Shown here piece by piece: positions 1 to 10,119 of a DNA stretch of 64,000 bases (its first letter is position 1; every line of letters begins with the position of its first letter). The notes beneath the pieces are model-generated. The model did no database searches and had not been told where the DNA came from. It saw nothing but the letters and a program-made list of their open reading frames with translations. The translations under genes were made by a program, and so were the position numbers. This DNA is from Hexactinellida sp. DTS-2022 (lineage: Eukaryota; Porifera; Hexactinellida), in assembly GCA_028753945.1 (NCBI GenBank), contig JAPNXP010000002.1, positions 930,001-994,000 on the forward strand, written 5' to 3'.

Positions 1-1082
1 TTTACTAACTTTAATATATTTAGTCATAGGATCGTGTGATCCGAATCATAGATCCTTTACAAATTAAGATCGTAATCGGAATCAGATCAAAGATTTTCTA
101 GCAAATGATCCGATCCTTTTCACATAAACTTTTACATACGTAATAACAAAATTAATTTATTCCTAATCAATGATGCAAACCTATTATATCTGTAATTTAG
201 AATCATATATTCTGACACCTTTTTCGTGCATAAACGAGCCCATTTGGCTCAAAAGATAGAAAAAGCTTCTATAAACTGTCAATTTCTGCCTGATTGAATT
301 TTCATTGGATCTGAATTGCGATCCTTTTTTCAGGATTGTCTAGTCACCTAAATATGACACATTGTTTTCACTATTTTAATCGCCAATTAGTCTCCACTTG
401 CAAATTCTTGTTATCAAATTATCAGAAAAGCTAGAATATTGATGGCATGCATTAGAAATGTGGATACCGGGCATATTTTAGAAAATTCAATTAGATTATT
501 TTCAATAAAAATAATGTATAGAAATCGATTCTTTACCAAGAAAAAGTTAATAATACAATGTTAATTCCTATTAGGACAATTTAATTCAATCACAATTAAT
601 TCTCTAAATAGAAATTATTACAATTTAATATATTTCCTGATTAGTCAGTAGTTTACATTTGAGTAATCACAAGAATAGGTAAGCTTACAACTCAATCAAT
701 ATGAAACTATTACAATAAGTTTACAATACGAGATATAACAATACAGACATTGGGGTTCTCAAAGGAAATACAGTAAGTTTGTATATTAGAGGAAATTGAA
801 TAATTATTTTATAAGAAAAGCACTAAAAATAGTAATGGTATTTAGTCAGTTAATATAAGTCAATGTAATAATAAGGGGGTTTCAAATAGTCAGCGAAAAT
901 AAGCACTAAATCATTATTCACATCATTCTAAGTTATACGTGCAGTTTTTAAGAATGTTCAACTATCATAAATATTATTATTATTATTACCCAATACAAAT
1001 CTAAATACTCATCTAAATAATGGGGAAATTCTGTTTATGACAACAAACCGGTTAGATGGCCACATGCGTTAGAACAATACAA
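1..1082. other. Non-coding AT-rich flank
   Basis: No credible gene is visible. The first 350 bases contain several short GATCC/GGATC words in both orientations, which may be a decayed palindromic repeat. The rest is AT-rich sequence downstream of VPS28. Confidence 0.5.
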
Positions 1083-2637
1083 TCACTGCAGGATCTTAAT
1101 GAACTCGCTATGAGATAAATCTAATTCAAACACCATCTCTCTTGCTTCTTCCTCGCTCAGTTCGTCGTGTACACTCATTCCTTCCAATTTGTCGAGCCAT
1201 TTCTTAACCTTAACGATTGATGTGTGGTCATTCGATAGCGTGCTCATTGTCAATAGAGTTTCATACAACTCCTTTATATCGGGGTGTAGCTCGTCCATTG
1301 CTCTCAAATTCAGCTTCAACCTGTCTGACACTGTTATAAACAAGCTAACCACGTTTGCTATAATCTTAGATTGATTGCCGCCATCGTTCTTTATAGTTAT
1401 GGGTCTGTCGGCCTTGATTCTCTCCAGGGCAGCTGGACAATCCAGGTTGTACGTCTTTGTGAATACATCTATTCTGTTCTGGTATTGCTCCGAGATTACT
1501 TTGAATGCTGCCTATACAGTAATAATAAGTGTTAGCCAGTGTATTATAGAGCCATTTGTAAATAGTAAATACGCTCCTAATCCTGGTCTGATCCAGTTAA
1601 CATACGCCTAAATCACAAATTTATATTACGGAATAGGAGAATATTCCAAATTTTAGCGCTTCTAATTAAAATTTTCCTAAAATCATACTCCAAAAGGAGC
1701 TTCCCCTCGGTGTTAGTTATTTCAACAGCTATTGAAACATAAATTTACATGAGTCAATAAATGTAATGAGCCCTGGATACTATAGATTCAATAAAAGTTA
1801 TTTTACTTGATATACTGTATATTCTCGAATAGCGCCCAAGCGCTTTTTGTTTTCGCGGGGCAAATTAAACCTCAAATTCTTGAAAATCAGAAACTAATAT
1901 TTTAGGAGGTTTCTAAGTGTTCTCAACGACAGTAAACATACCGAAATTGCATAAATAAATGTAATTAATTACACTTCAGTTATCAACTAATGGGCATTGA
2001 TTTTGTCATACAAATACCACCATTTTTGTGAAAGTCAAACCGGAAGTTAATTCAATTTACATTTTAATTGAAAGTGAAAATGGGGGAATTTTCTATTTAT
2101 ACCTTTACCCCAAGTATATCCGAGGGCTCGAGGAGTTTAATTAATAAATAAATTAATGCATGTCTACCATGCATATACAACTCAACTTGGGATTGATATT
2201 CAAAACAAATATGCGAAATCTTGATATCCCAACAGAAATATAACAATTTTGGCTTCAATTAAGTTAGATATCATTACATTTAGCATTGTTTTTCATGCCA
2301 TATTAGAGCCTCGAAATTCGGGTTCAATTTTATATACTACTTTACTAAGTATATGCTAGATTTATTGTAATATAGGTCTAATAATTCTACTATGTATCTA
2401 ATTTGGCCATATTGTAGCTAATAGTAACAACGCTTATAACTCTGCTCCTACCTTGTACTGCACTAGCAGCTTAGAGCAGGCAGCAGTGTAGTCCTTAGGG
2501 TCTACGGCGTCCTTTATGTAGGCTTTCTCCAACATTTGTATTGTCTGCACGAGAGCGAATACCACAGCTTCGTTGTCCACCAACTCTCTCTCGCGAGCGT
2601 GCGAGTAGAGCTTAACTTCTTGCTGCAGATCTGTCAT
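1083..2637 (-). CDS. VPS28: VPS28, ESCRT-I subunit (2 exons)
   Basis: VPS28 is a core subunit of ESCRT-I, which sorts ubiquitinated cargo into multivesicular endosomes; its C-terminal four-helix domain recruits ESCRT-II. Exon 1 is 2637..2452 and exon 2 is 1511..1083, joined by a GT-AG intron in phase 0, giving 204 residues (human protein 221). Exon 1 encodes the conserved N-terminal region ([18 protein letters not shown], then [10 protein letters not shown] and CSKLLVQYK). Exon 2 continues with [10 protein letters not shown], the [17 protein letters not shown] stretch and the C-terminal domain ([20 protein letters not shown]), ending at TGA. Order and length fit the family with nothing missing. 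The intron carries a decayed palindromic mobile element. The start is the first ATG of a frame opening directly into the conserved domain. Identification is by recognised family sequence; splice sites are by eye. Confidence 0.93.
1805..2055. repeat. Decayed palindromic MITE in VPS28 intron
   Basis: The left end reads ATAGCGCCCAAGCGCTTTTT followed by a GTTTTCGCGGGGC stretch. It resembles the element at 60,630-60,890, whose ends read CCGAATAAGCGCC, so this is a diverged member of the same short inverted-repeat family. The right boundary is uncertain. Confidence 0.4.
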
Positions 2638-2993
2638 TGCTAATGTAATGTAGGGTATATTATTGCTGAGGAAATGATATAGGTAACCTGTATGTAACTG
2701 TTTAATATTTAGCTTTTGTATATGAACACCGAGCGAGCGGAAATTATAAACATTCGACTCTTCTAGAAATGTGTCCAGGGAATTATTGGCATATGTACAG
2801 GGATTTCCCTGGAATATGTTAGCACTTGGCAGAAAGGGATTTGTCTTATTCTAATTGTCTTAACTGAACGCACAAAATATGTACCAACTTGTCTCATTTA
2901 CACTGTTTGTTTACATAACCAACCAAAAGTCAGTGAAAAGAAGCTAACCAACTCAACACATGCGAAGTACAATAGTTAGCACCGCGCCTCGAG

Positions 2994-3632
2994 TTAAAGC
3001 ACGGGTATTCTGACGTCATGATCCTCGTCTGTCTCTATTCCGATCTCGTCTAAGAGCTCCCGTTTCGACTTAGGATAGTTCTCTAGAATCTGGTCTAGCA
3101 TCTCGGAGGCTAGTCTCTTTCGCTTGCGCCACTGAGTAACGCTAGTTGAGTGCTGCTTCTGAATTCGAGATTTTTCGCTCTGAGTGATCTGTTTCCCGCC
3201 CGTAGACTCTATGCTTTTCAGCCGTGTTTCAGACTCGGAATTTTGTTCTCTCAGCTGTTCCAGTTTAACATTCGCTTCTTCGAGCGTTAGTTTCTTACTC
3301 AGAGCATTCAGCTCGCTCTCCAATGCCCGAACGGTCTCCTTCAATTTAAGTCGTTTCGCCTCGCTGTTTACGATCTCGGCATCTAGCTCCTTGACCTCGC
3401 TATCGTTAAGATTAGGCATTATGCTCTGGTCGATACAGTAAACCTTTGTTTTGTTATAAACCTTCTCTCTGATTTTCTTCTCGCCCACATACATGTCCAG
3501 CGCTCTCTGCACAGCGGTCTTGCCGACCTCTTTGTTGAGATTGCTGGTTATGTCCTGGGCGTTGTAGGGCCTGTTCTGCTTGTGCAGATATGCCAGCACC
3601 TTCTGGTACTCCTCCAGCTCCTTCTTGCTCAT
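2994..3632 (-). CDS. PSMC3IP: HOP2 / PSMC3IP homologous-pairing protein
   Basis: HOP2 works with MND1 to stimulate DMC1/RAD51 strand invasion between homologous chromosomes in meiosis. The 212-residue product matches the family in length (human 217) and order: an N-terminal winged helix (YLHKQNRPYNAQDI, then KTAVQRALDMYV), a central leucine-rich coiled coil (about residues 80-150), and a basic C-terminal region (QWRKRKRLASEMLDQI, then YPKSKRELLDEIGIETDED), which is nearly invariant in HOP2. The ATG at 3632 is chosen because the open frame upstream of it lies in sequence also present upstream of the pseudogene copy and has no HOP2 similarity. One exon is enough for the whole protein. A partial tandem duplicate lies immediately upstream (4605..5085). 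Confidence 0.93.
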   Translation of the reverse strand: MSKKELEEYQKVLAYLHKQNRPYNAQDITSNLNKEVGKTAVQRALDMYVGEKKIREKVYNKTKVYCIDQSIMPNLNDSEVKELDAEIVNSEAKRLKLKETVRALESELNALSKKLTLEEANVKLEQLREQNSESETRLKSIESTGGKQITQSEKSRIQKQHSTSVTQWRKRKRLASEMLDQILENYPKSKRELLDEIGIETDEDHDVRIPVL

Positions 3633-4061
3633 GGCTACACTTATAGACAGGCTGTCAAAAGTCGTACTGACCCGAGGCAATTTTTGTTAAAGACCTGACC
3701 TGAGTTAACAATTAGGGAACTTTTGACAAGCCTGGTTAGTGAAATAGGATGCAGTAGAACCTGTTTATAAGGGACACCAAGGGAGTAGGCAAAAATGGCT
3801 GTTATGTACAGGTGACCGCTTTAGAATGACCGGTATAATTGCAGGTTCTAATAGGGACTCTGACAGTGGAATTGGTTTAAGCCAGGTTTCTTCAAACCAT
3901 TGGTCGCCACTCAAAGTAGGGTCGCTGGATTGTTTAAGGAAAACATTCGAATTTGAATTTGAATGCTTGGGACAATTTACGGATTTATGGACATGTGGGT
4001 AGCAAAGACGTCGACCCGAAAAAGAGGGTCGTGAATGGAATTTTTTGTAAATAACTAGTTT

Positions 4062-4537
4062 CGTGACCTACGTTATAATAAGGCCTGTTCACTAGTGTTA
4101 AAATTTGGACCATGGATGTCGTTTAAGTCCATTGATTCTTTTTAGAATAAATGTTATAGTGAGTGATAATTAACCAAGTAGTAATCCAGAAGAAGTAAAA
4201 TATTATTGGGTTTAATACCAAGCACATTTAAGTAAATGAATGTTGCAATAGTACAAAATATTAAAGAAAACATGAAAGTGAAAATATAAGTTTTTAGCAA
4301 ATAAACATTTGAAGAACAATAACAACTAATTGGGTTTAACTTTATTTATTTTTCGAGAATTTTCGACACGAACCGACTGCAAGGGTAGCAAGGCATTCAT
4401 ATTTTTCGTTATGGATTACTACTTGGTTAATTATCTCTGACTATAACATTTATTGTAGAAATATCAATGGACTTAAACGACACCCATGGTCCAAAATTTA
4501 ACACTAGTGAACAGGCCTTATTATAACGTAGGTCACG
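4062..4537. mobile_element. Inverted-repeat MITE inserted in the HOP2 duplication
   Basis: The element begins CGTGACCTACGTTATAATAA and ends with its reverse complement; the inverted repeats are about 125 bases each with few mismatches. It is flanked by CTAGTTT (4055-4061) and CTAGTTC (4538-4544), an imperfect 7-8 bp target duplication. The paralogous position in the second copy (near 5497-5510) is empty, which defines the insertion. There is no coding capacity, so it is a non-autonomous DNA element; long inverted repeats with an approximately 8-bp duplication would fit a hAT or MULE relative, unresolved. Confidence 0.85.
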
Positions 4538-4604
4538 CTAGTTCTATTTAAATAGTTACCAATCAGTGAATACCTAAATGTTTTCAATTACAGAGGTAAT
4601 AGAA

Positions 4605-5085
4605 ATTCTGAATTCGAGATTTTTCGCTCTGAGTGATCTGTTACCCCCCCGCCCGCAGACTTTATGCTTTTCAGTCATGTTTCTAGCTCGGATTTGAGTT
4701 CTCCCAGCTGTTCCAGTTTAACATTCGCTTCTTCCAGCGTTAGTTTATTACTCAGAGCATTCAGCTCGCTTTCCAATGCCCGAACGGTCTCCTTCAATTT
4801 AAGTCGTTTCGCCTCGCTGTTTACGATCTCTGCATCTAGCTCCTTGACCTCGCTATCGTTAAGATTAGGCATTATGCTCTGGTCGATACAGTACACCTTT
4901 GTTTTGTTATAAACCTTCTCTCTGATTTTCTTCTCGCCCACATACATGTCCAGCGCTCTCTGCACAGCGGTCTTGCCGACCTCTTTGTTGAGATTGCTGG
5001 TTATGCCCGGTGCGGTGTAGGGCCTGTTCTGCTTGTGCAGATATGCCAGCACCTTCTGGTACTCCTCCAGCTCCTTCTTGCTCAT
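4605..5085 (-). pseudogene. Truncated tandem copy of HOP2
   Basis: This copy retains the winged-helix and coiled-coil part of HOP2 with few changes (for example NRPYTAPGI against NRPYNAQDI). The reading frame then stops at 4675 shortly after KLEQLGELKSE, and the duplicated DNA ends before the conserved basic C-terminal region (QWRKRKR and YPKSKRELL). The insertion-rich stretch around the string of C bases near 4645 also breaks the frame. It cannot make a full HOP2. Whether the N-terminal DNA-binding fragment is expressed is unknown; the upstream region was copied with it. Confidence 0.85.
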
Positions 5086-5681
5086 GGCTACACTTATAGA
5101 CAGGCTGTCAAAAGTCAGGTCGTGACCGGAGGCAATTTTTGTTAAAGACCTGACCTGAGTTAACAATTAGGGATCTTTTGACAAGCCTGGTTAGTGAATA
5201 GGATACAGTAGAACCTGTTTATAAGGGACACCAAGGGACAAAAAAATGGCTGTTATGTACAGGTGACCGCTTTAGAATGACCGTTATTACAGGTTCTACT
5301 AGGGACTTTGGCAGTGGAATTGGTTAAGCCAGGTTTCTTCAAACCATTGGTCGCGACTCAAAGTAGGGTCGCTGGATTGTTTAAGGCAAATATTCGAATT
5401 TGAATTTGAATGCTTGGGACAATTTACGGATTTATGGACATGTGGGTAGCAAAGACGTCGACCCGAAAAAGAGGGTCGTGAATGGAAATTTTGTAAATAA
5501 ATAGTTTCTATTTAAATGGATAACAATCAGTGGAACATGACTAACTGAATGTTGCCAATTACAGAGGTATTCAAATCTGGTATGCAAATGGTTTTGTACT
5601 TTGCAAGGGAATTTGAATGAACTGAAATTGCATGCGGAGTATACCTAAATATATAAATAAAACAATAGATAGAACAATATA

Positions 5682-6179
5682 TTATAAACACATCTTTACA
5701 GTGGTATTCGAGTTCAGGGAACTCAATGAGGTCTCTGAGAGAGGATTCTCAGTTAGATTAACTTCTGTTAGCGAAGGTAGAAATATAAAACTATCATTGG
5801 TTACATTCTCTAACTTATTTTTACTGAAATCTAACAAAACTAGGCAAGGCAACTTCTTTATAGACTCAGGAATTTGTGTAAACTCGTTTTTAGAAGCGTT
5901 GAGTGTTTTTAATTGAGTTAAAGTACCTGCATTGTCTGGTAAATCGCTTAGTTTATTCGCGGAAATATTTAAACAAGTGAGAGCACTGAATGTTGAGAAG
6001 AATTTGGTGGATAGATTAGCTATAGAATTAACAGAGATATCAACAGAGGTAACTTGCACATATTTCAGAATTACGAGTACTCCCTCTGGGAATTTGCTGA
6101 GCTCATAGGCAGCGAGAGAGAGAGCTCCGGTTTCCGTGGCAGCCACGCTAGCCTGACCTACTTTAGCTGCTTCTGCCAT
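5682..6179 (-). CDS. Small leucine-rich repeat protein, LRRC20-like
   Basis: The 165-residue protein has an N-terminal helix-like segment (MAEAAKVGQ), a LAAYELSKFPEGV cap, then about five leucine-rich repeats: VTSVDISVNSIANL, ALTCLNISANKLSDLP, QLKTLNASKNEFTQIP, CLVLLDFSKNKLENV and SLTEVNLTENPLSE. Length, cap and repeat number resemble vertebrate LRRC20 (about 184 residues). There is no signal peptide or membrane segment, so it is probably an intracellular interaction scaffold. The function of LRRC20 is not established. The single exon starts at the only in-frame ATG before the cap. Confidence 0.75.
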   Translation of the reverse strand: MAEAAKVGQASVAATETGALSLAAYELSKFPEGVLVILKYVQVTSVDISVNSIANLSTKFFSTFSALTCLNISANKLSDLPDNAGTLTQLKTLNASKNEFTQIPESIKKLPCLVLLDFSKNKLENVTNDSFIFLPSLTEVNLTENPLSETSLSSLNSNTTVKMCL

Positions 6180-6799
6180 TCTATATTATTAATAAGAATT
6201 CAGTTGTTACTAATAGTACTAGTTAGACTACAGTTCTACAAGCTACATAGGATTTGTAGAAGAATAAAGAAAGTGGATTTGTGTAGTATTCTGTAATTAC
6301 AAACCAGGGATTAATGCTATCAGATGTAAGATATATATTGTACAACATGAAGTTTATTTACTAAGAAAAATTAAGAATTAAAATTTGGGGAATATGCTCA
6401 TTCAATTCTGTCAAAGGCAACCAAACTATAGTTAGAAAATTCGGAAAATTTCAAAATTTTAAGTGAATAACTTGAAATTTAAAACGCTACGTGGGTGTAT
6501 TTCTGATACATTATGAGATCTCTATTGGTTGATAGAGCAAAGCTGTATTTCAAATTAAGCTATTGCATTCAATAGACTGGCTTACCAGTTAATTGGGTTA
6601 TACTAATCTCGAGCAAAATGTACCAATTAATTAAGCGGAGTCAGCTTACTTATAATTCAATCATTTATTTGGAAATCTTTAGTATTCGGTATAATTGAGA
6701 GGTGAAATAAGTGACGTGAATGGTTTACAAGAATGTTTACTTTACTAATAGCACAATTATATTAACATTTCAGAAAGTCGGGTATGGACGCTATCAGCG
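6180..6799. other. Spacer with a MITE remnant
   Basis: Non-coding, AT-rich. Around 6590-6645 a fragment reading TTAATTAAGCGGAGTCAGCTTA matches in part the ends of the CTCCGCTTAAT inverted-repeat family seen at 12,057, 20,013, 32,333 and 51,507. Nothing else is supported. Confidence 0.45.
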
Positions 6800-7210
6800 C
6801 TAATCGAGTTGCTTCAAACGAGAATTCACAAAACTCGTAACGAAGTTCTTCTGTGGTGCTTTTGGAATCTTTTGTGGCAATTCTGAAAACGAAAACCATT
6901 TCCGATAAGATTTATAATATTTCTCTCGCCACTCATCACGTAGTTCTATCATTACAATTGAAAACACTTTAGTTCTAACTTCCAGACCATCTTTGGAGGT
7001 GTGAGAATATTCTCCGATGTACAGAGGGTCTCCGCCTAGGAACCCCATCTCTTCGAGGGACTCTCGGATCGCGGAATCTGCCGCCTCCTCCCCAGGCTCG
7101 ACGCCGCCCCCCGGCATGCCCCACCCCTCCGGGTTCTTGTTCGCGGCGCACAACAGAACCTCCGTGCGACTCGAGTCTCGGAAACACATCGCGCTAGATC
7201 TATGCTTCAT
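6800..7210 (-). CDS. Nudix hydrolase, diphosphoinositol-phosphatase-like
   Basis: The protein carries a full Nudix box, GVEPGEEAADSAIRESLEEM followed by GF, with the spacing G-x5-E-x7-R-E-x2-E-E-x-G needed for divalent-metal binding and pyrophosphate hydrolysis. The flanks (RSSAMCFRDSSRTEVLLCAA, then GWGMPGGG) resemble the DIPP/NUDT3-4 group, which cleaves diphosphoinositol phosphates and capped or dinucleoside polyphosphates. From the ATG at 7210 the length is 136 residues, short of NUDT3 (172) because the tail ends soon after the fold. The frame stays open to an ATG at 7267, but the bases before 7210 (GCTGTGGGCAG) look like a splice acceptor, so an upstream first exon is possible. Substrate is inferred from similarity only. 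Confidence 0.8.
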   Translation of the reverse strand: MKHRSSAMCFRDSSRTEVLLCAANKNPEGWGMPGGGVEPGEEAADSAIRESLEEMGFLGGDPLYIGEYSHTSKDGLEVRTKVFSIVMIELRDEWREKYYKSYRKWFSFSELPQKIPKAPQKNFVTSFVNSRLKQLD

Positions 7211-7246
7211 GCTGCCCACAGCAATAATACTGTTATGGAATAATAT

Positions 7247-7760
7247 ACAGTAGGAGCGTAATAGCAAGTCGCATTTGCTAATAGGCGAACTTGCTATTAG
7301 AGGAACATAATTAACATTCGCTTGGGGGATGAAAATAACTTGGTAATGGAGTAATATATATAAATATGTAATTACATATATAAAGCGATTGCTATTAGGC
7401 GAAGATCACTAAATATACAGCAAGGTTCGCGTAATATCAAATGACAGTATGCTTGTTAATAGAGAAGCAAATTTAGCAATAATTTATTAAAAATTCGCTT
7501 GGAGGCTGAAAATAACTTGCTAATATCTTGAAAAGAGCCCAAATGCTAATAGAGCCAAATACACTGTGAATCCAGTGTAGGACTTATGAGGTTACTAACT
7601 ACATAAGGTTTGGCTAAGGGTCCGTTCAAACGTTATGTAACGCTTTGAAGGGGGAGGGTGGCTAATTTTAATGGAAATTTTCGTTACGTAAGGTTTGAAT
7701 GACCCCTAAAGCAAGTTCTATTCCCACTAAATATGCTTGCTAATAAGAATCTTATTATTA
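7247..7760. repeat. Palindromic MITE cluster
   Basis: 7247-7600 contains a family with words such as GCTAATAGGCGAACTTGCTA and GGGGCTGAAAATAACTT, also found at 20,620-20,775 and partly at 59,720-59,890. 7612-7712 is a second, compact element with ends GTCCGTTCAAACGTTATGTA and an inverted copy (GTTACGTAAGGTTTGAATGA); a 323-base relative lies in CFAP52 intron 2 at 15,059-15,382. Confidence 0.6.
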
Positions 7761-7924
7761 GGGGACCCCACTGTAAATAATAACAAATAACTATGACAAG
7801 TATTAATTAAAATATCAAATGCATTGACTAATATAGAGACTCGTCTAGAGCTAATCCTTAATTACAGATGAAATTATGTACATAACGGCATTTCCTGGGT
7901 ACAACCGTTAGAGCCCCTACACAC

Positions 7925-8518
7925 TCACATGTAGATAGAGATTTTAGTCGCAATTGGTTTTCGGCAGACGTGGCACTGTGCCATCTTTCCGGAGCATTTT
8001 AAGCAAGAGGTGTGGCCGCAAGGAACAAACGCGATAACTTTATGTTGATCATCATCGAAATCTTCAAAGCAGACGATACAGCTGGGTTTCTCAGGTGCGG
8101 ACACGGACGTCTTTGTGGGCGCTGGAACGGTCGGTTTCTTTGGCGTATCGAACGGAACTGTGGTGATGGCACGTGTGGGGGGGTAGGGGGGCGAGTAGCT
8201 GTAGGGAGCAGACTTGGAGGGAGGTGCAGAGGGCGTAGGGACTGTGGCGGGGGGCTGAGAGCTGCCAGGGGGGGCGCGCTCAATCACGCGCAAACACGCA
8301 GGGTTGTACGTCCAAGAAGAGCCATTGACTTCCACCCGGACATCTCCGTCTTGGTAGAGACGGGCGATCTTTCCTTTCTGTCCAATCGTGCCCGCCATGG
8401 CGTCCACCCAGCCCCCGTGGTCCACCTGCAGCTGCTTGACTCGCTTCTCGTCTCCCATCACCTGCACGCGGTCCCCTATGTTCAGCCCGTGAGAAAAGCT
8501 AGCCGGGTCCTGAGCCAT
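7925..8518 (-). CDS. Small Mind-bomb-like RING-finger protein
   Basis: The 197-residue protein has two recognisable parts. Residues about 12-80 form one MIB-type SH3-like repeat (GDRVQVMGDEKRVKQLQ, HGGWVDAMAGTIGQKGKIAR, GDVRVEVNGSSWTYNPACL), as in the substrate-binding repeats of Mind bomb ubiquitin ligases and HERC2-like proteins. A proline/serine-rich linker follows (about 82-145), then a C3HC4 RING (CIVCFEDFDDDQ, CGHTSCLKC, CHVCRKPI) at the C terminus, as in the last RING of MIB. It is therefore probably a minimal E3 ubiquitin ligase. Ankyrin repeats, ZZ finger and extra RINGs of true Mind bomb (about 1000 residues) are absent. The GC-rich coding sequence creates long spurious frames on the other strand. 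Confidence 0.85.
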   Translation of the reverse strand: MAQDPASFSHGLNIGDRVQVMGDEKRVKQLQVDHGGWVDAMAGTIGQKGKIARLYQDGDVRVEVNGSSWTYNPACLRVIERAPPGSSQPPATVPTPSAPPSKSAPYSYSPPYPPTRAITTVPFDTPKKPTVPAPTKTSVSAPEKPSCIVCFEDFDDDQHKVIAFVPCGHTSCLKCSGKMAQCHVCRKPIATKISIYM

Positions 8519-8729
8519 TGTCGCTCAATATAAATAGTATGCTAATTCACACGCAATTGGTTAGTATTATAGGATAGTACTTAGGGTAACTTATAGTACA
8601 TAGGTCAGGGACGTCGGATCCCAGGTGGCTAGCCTAGCTATAACTCACTATGAGTTGATAGTATACTGTTGCTGGATATGGTTTATGCGTGAAAGTATAT
8701 TTAGAGATAACTTATAATATATAGTAACA

Positions 8730-8842
8730 CATAGGCGTAGCACGCGGTCCGGCTGGCCGGCCGGACCAGTTTTAATTTATTCTACTACATTTAAAGGAGG
8801 GTCCGGTTTTGGCCGGAGAGTTTTCAGAGCTTGCGACGCCCG
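8730..8842. mobile_element. hAT-like miniature element, GGCGTAGCACG ends
   Basis: It starts near CATAGGCGTAGCACGCGGTC and ends near GCGACGCCCGTG, imperfect inverted repeats. The interior has repeated GGTCCGGC/GGCCGGACC palindromes. It is the same family as 21,614-21,768 and is followed by about 430 bases of non-coding spacer before the BtpA-family gene. Confidence 0.6.
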
Positions 8843-9270
8843 TGTAACATGAATATATAGCCACTAAGAAATTGTGATTATTAATTAATAGTGTGAGTAC
8901 AGCCGTCCTAAAGTAGATGCTTATATAAACGTTAATTAATTCAACAGACCAGACCAGAAGCGAATCCAAGCTTTATATTCCACTGTGTCTGAGTATATTG
9001 TCTAATGACGCAATAGGAAAATTCGCTATGAAACATTTATTATAAATAGTATGCAGCATGCCATGTATGCAGTTTGTTATGAAGTACGCTAGTACTGCTT
9101 CGATACTACGTACTGTCTTGTTGTAGCGGAAAAGAATATCCATTTCAAATCCCACAAGGCCATAGCCTAAGCGACCTGTTACATACAATTAGTCCGGACA
9201 TTAGTTAGTCATTTTCTACATTGCTGTCATTATTAGATCAGATTTGTTAACTTGTAAGGAGTGAATAATG

Positions 9271-10065
9271 CTATGCTAGAGTTTTGGCTATATTCATGAA
9301 ATTTCGAATTCTCTCTTCATCAAGTTCGTTGTACCAAATTCCGTTTTTCTTAAAGTGTGACCCTACTATGAGGCCGGTTGCCTTCTTGAAACTATAAATA
9401 TTAAACTCATTAACCCCACTGCCAATGAAGACAGGCAGATTAGCTTGTTCTCTCACTCTATCGAATTCCTCAACTGACGTTGGTTGTCCGGTTGAGACGC
9501 CTGTCAAAACCAACCCGTCACTCAAGAAGAACTCTGCTCCCTTTGCGACCTCCGCAATATCCAGATCCGCAGTCACTGAGTGGGACGCGTGTTTCTTCTT
9601 AACGTCAGTGAGCACAGCCACGCTATCAGCTTGTATAATCTTCCTATATCTCAATAGGTCAGCCGCACACGAATCAGTCCAACCCTCATCAGCTACATGC
9701 GAATAGACGAACCCTTCTGCCCGGATAAACTGTAGCTCACAGCACTTGGCTATTGCCAATGCTTCCTTATTCGCAGCTGATAGCACCTGTACTCCCATAG
9801 GAATAGTGCTACCGACCTGCGACCTGACTGCAGAGCAGACTCGAGTCATAGCCGATACAGTCTCGGGTCCCACGCGTGTGTGCAAGAAAGGTCTATCATG
9901 CATATTCTCAATCAATAAGCTATCTACCCCGTGTGTACAGTATGTCTCTGCCTCCCTACAGGCCCGTGAGACTATCCGCTCAAGGGATCCGCTGTAGAGA
10001 GGGGAGCCGGGCAAGGGGAGCACGTGAATCATGGCGATTATGTTGCAGAACTTTTTAGGGAACAT
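9271..10065 (-). CDS. BtpA-family TIM-barrel protein
   Basis: The 264-residue product matches the BtpA family throughout: IAMIHVLPLPGSPLYSGSLE at the N terminus, GVDSLLIENMHDRPFL, PMGVQVLSAANKEALAIA, FIRAEGFVYSHVADEGW, VAVLTDVKKKHASHSV, FFLSDGLVLTGVSTGQPTS, PVFIGSGVNEFNIYSF and LIVGSHFKKNGIW. The family was named for a cyanobacterial thylakoid protein needed for photosystem I stability, but it is also found in archaea, bacteria and some animals (the nematode F13E9.13 group), where its role is unknown; the fold is probably a phosphate-binding TIM barrel. The ATG at 10065 is chosen because the open frame upstream (to 10,287) is translated mobile-element sequence. One exon, full length. Confidence 0.88.
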   Translation of the reverse strand: MFPKKFCNIIAMIHVLPLPGSPLYSGSLERIVSRACREAETYCTHGVDSLLIENMHDRPFLHTRVGPETVSAMTRVCSAVRSQVGSTIPMGVQVLSAANKEALAIAKCCELQFIRAEGFVYSHVADEGWTDSCAADLLRYRKIIQADSVAVLTDVKKKHASHSVTADLDIAEVAKGAEFFLSDGLVLTGVSTGQPTSVEEFDRVREQANLPVFIGSGVNEFNIYSFKKATGLIVGSHFKKNGIWYNELDEERIRNFMNIAKTLA

Positions 10066-10119
10066 TCTATGTACGTATTTTGGAAATTTAAAAAATCTGC
10101 AAAAATATACATTCAACTC

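Larger units (their letters stand above)
3157..5575. repeat. Tandem segmental duplication covering HOP2
   Basis: Two head-to-tail copies of about 970 bases, 3157..4604 and 4605..5575, share the 5-prime two-thirds of HOP2, its upstream region and a common distal stretch ending near ACAGAGGTA. The first copy is longer because a 476-base inverted-repeat element (4062..4537) sits in it; removing that insert and one target duplication makes the copies nearly equal in length. Substitutions and small indels between copies show the event is not brand new. Confidence 0.85.

Noticed and set aside
1375..1611. 78-residue plus-strand frame
   Set aside because: Antisense to VPS28 exon 2, which is confirmed by family match and splice phase.
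8012..8533. 173-residue plus-strand frame
   Set aside because: Antisense shadow of the MIB-like RING gene, rich in Gly/Arg from reversed proline codons.
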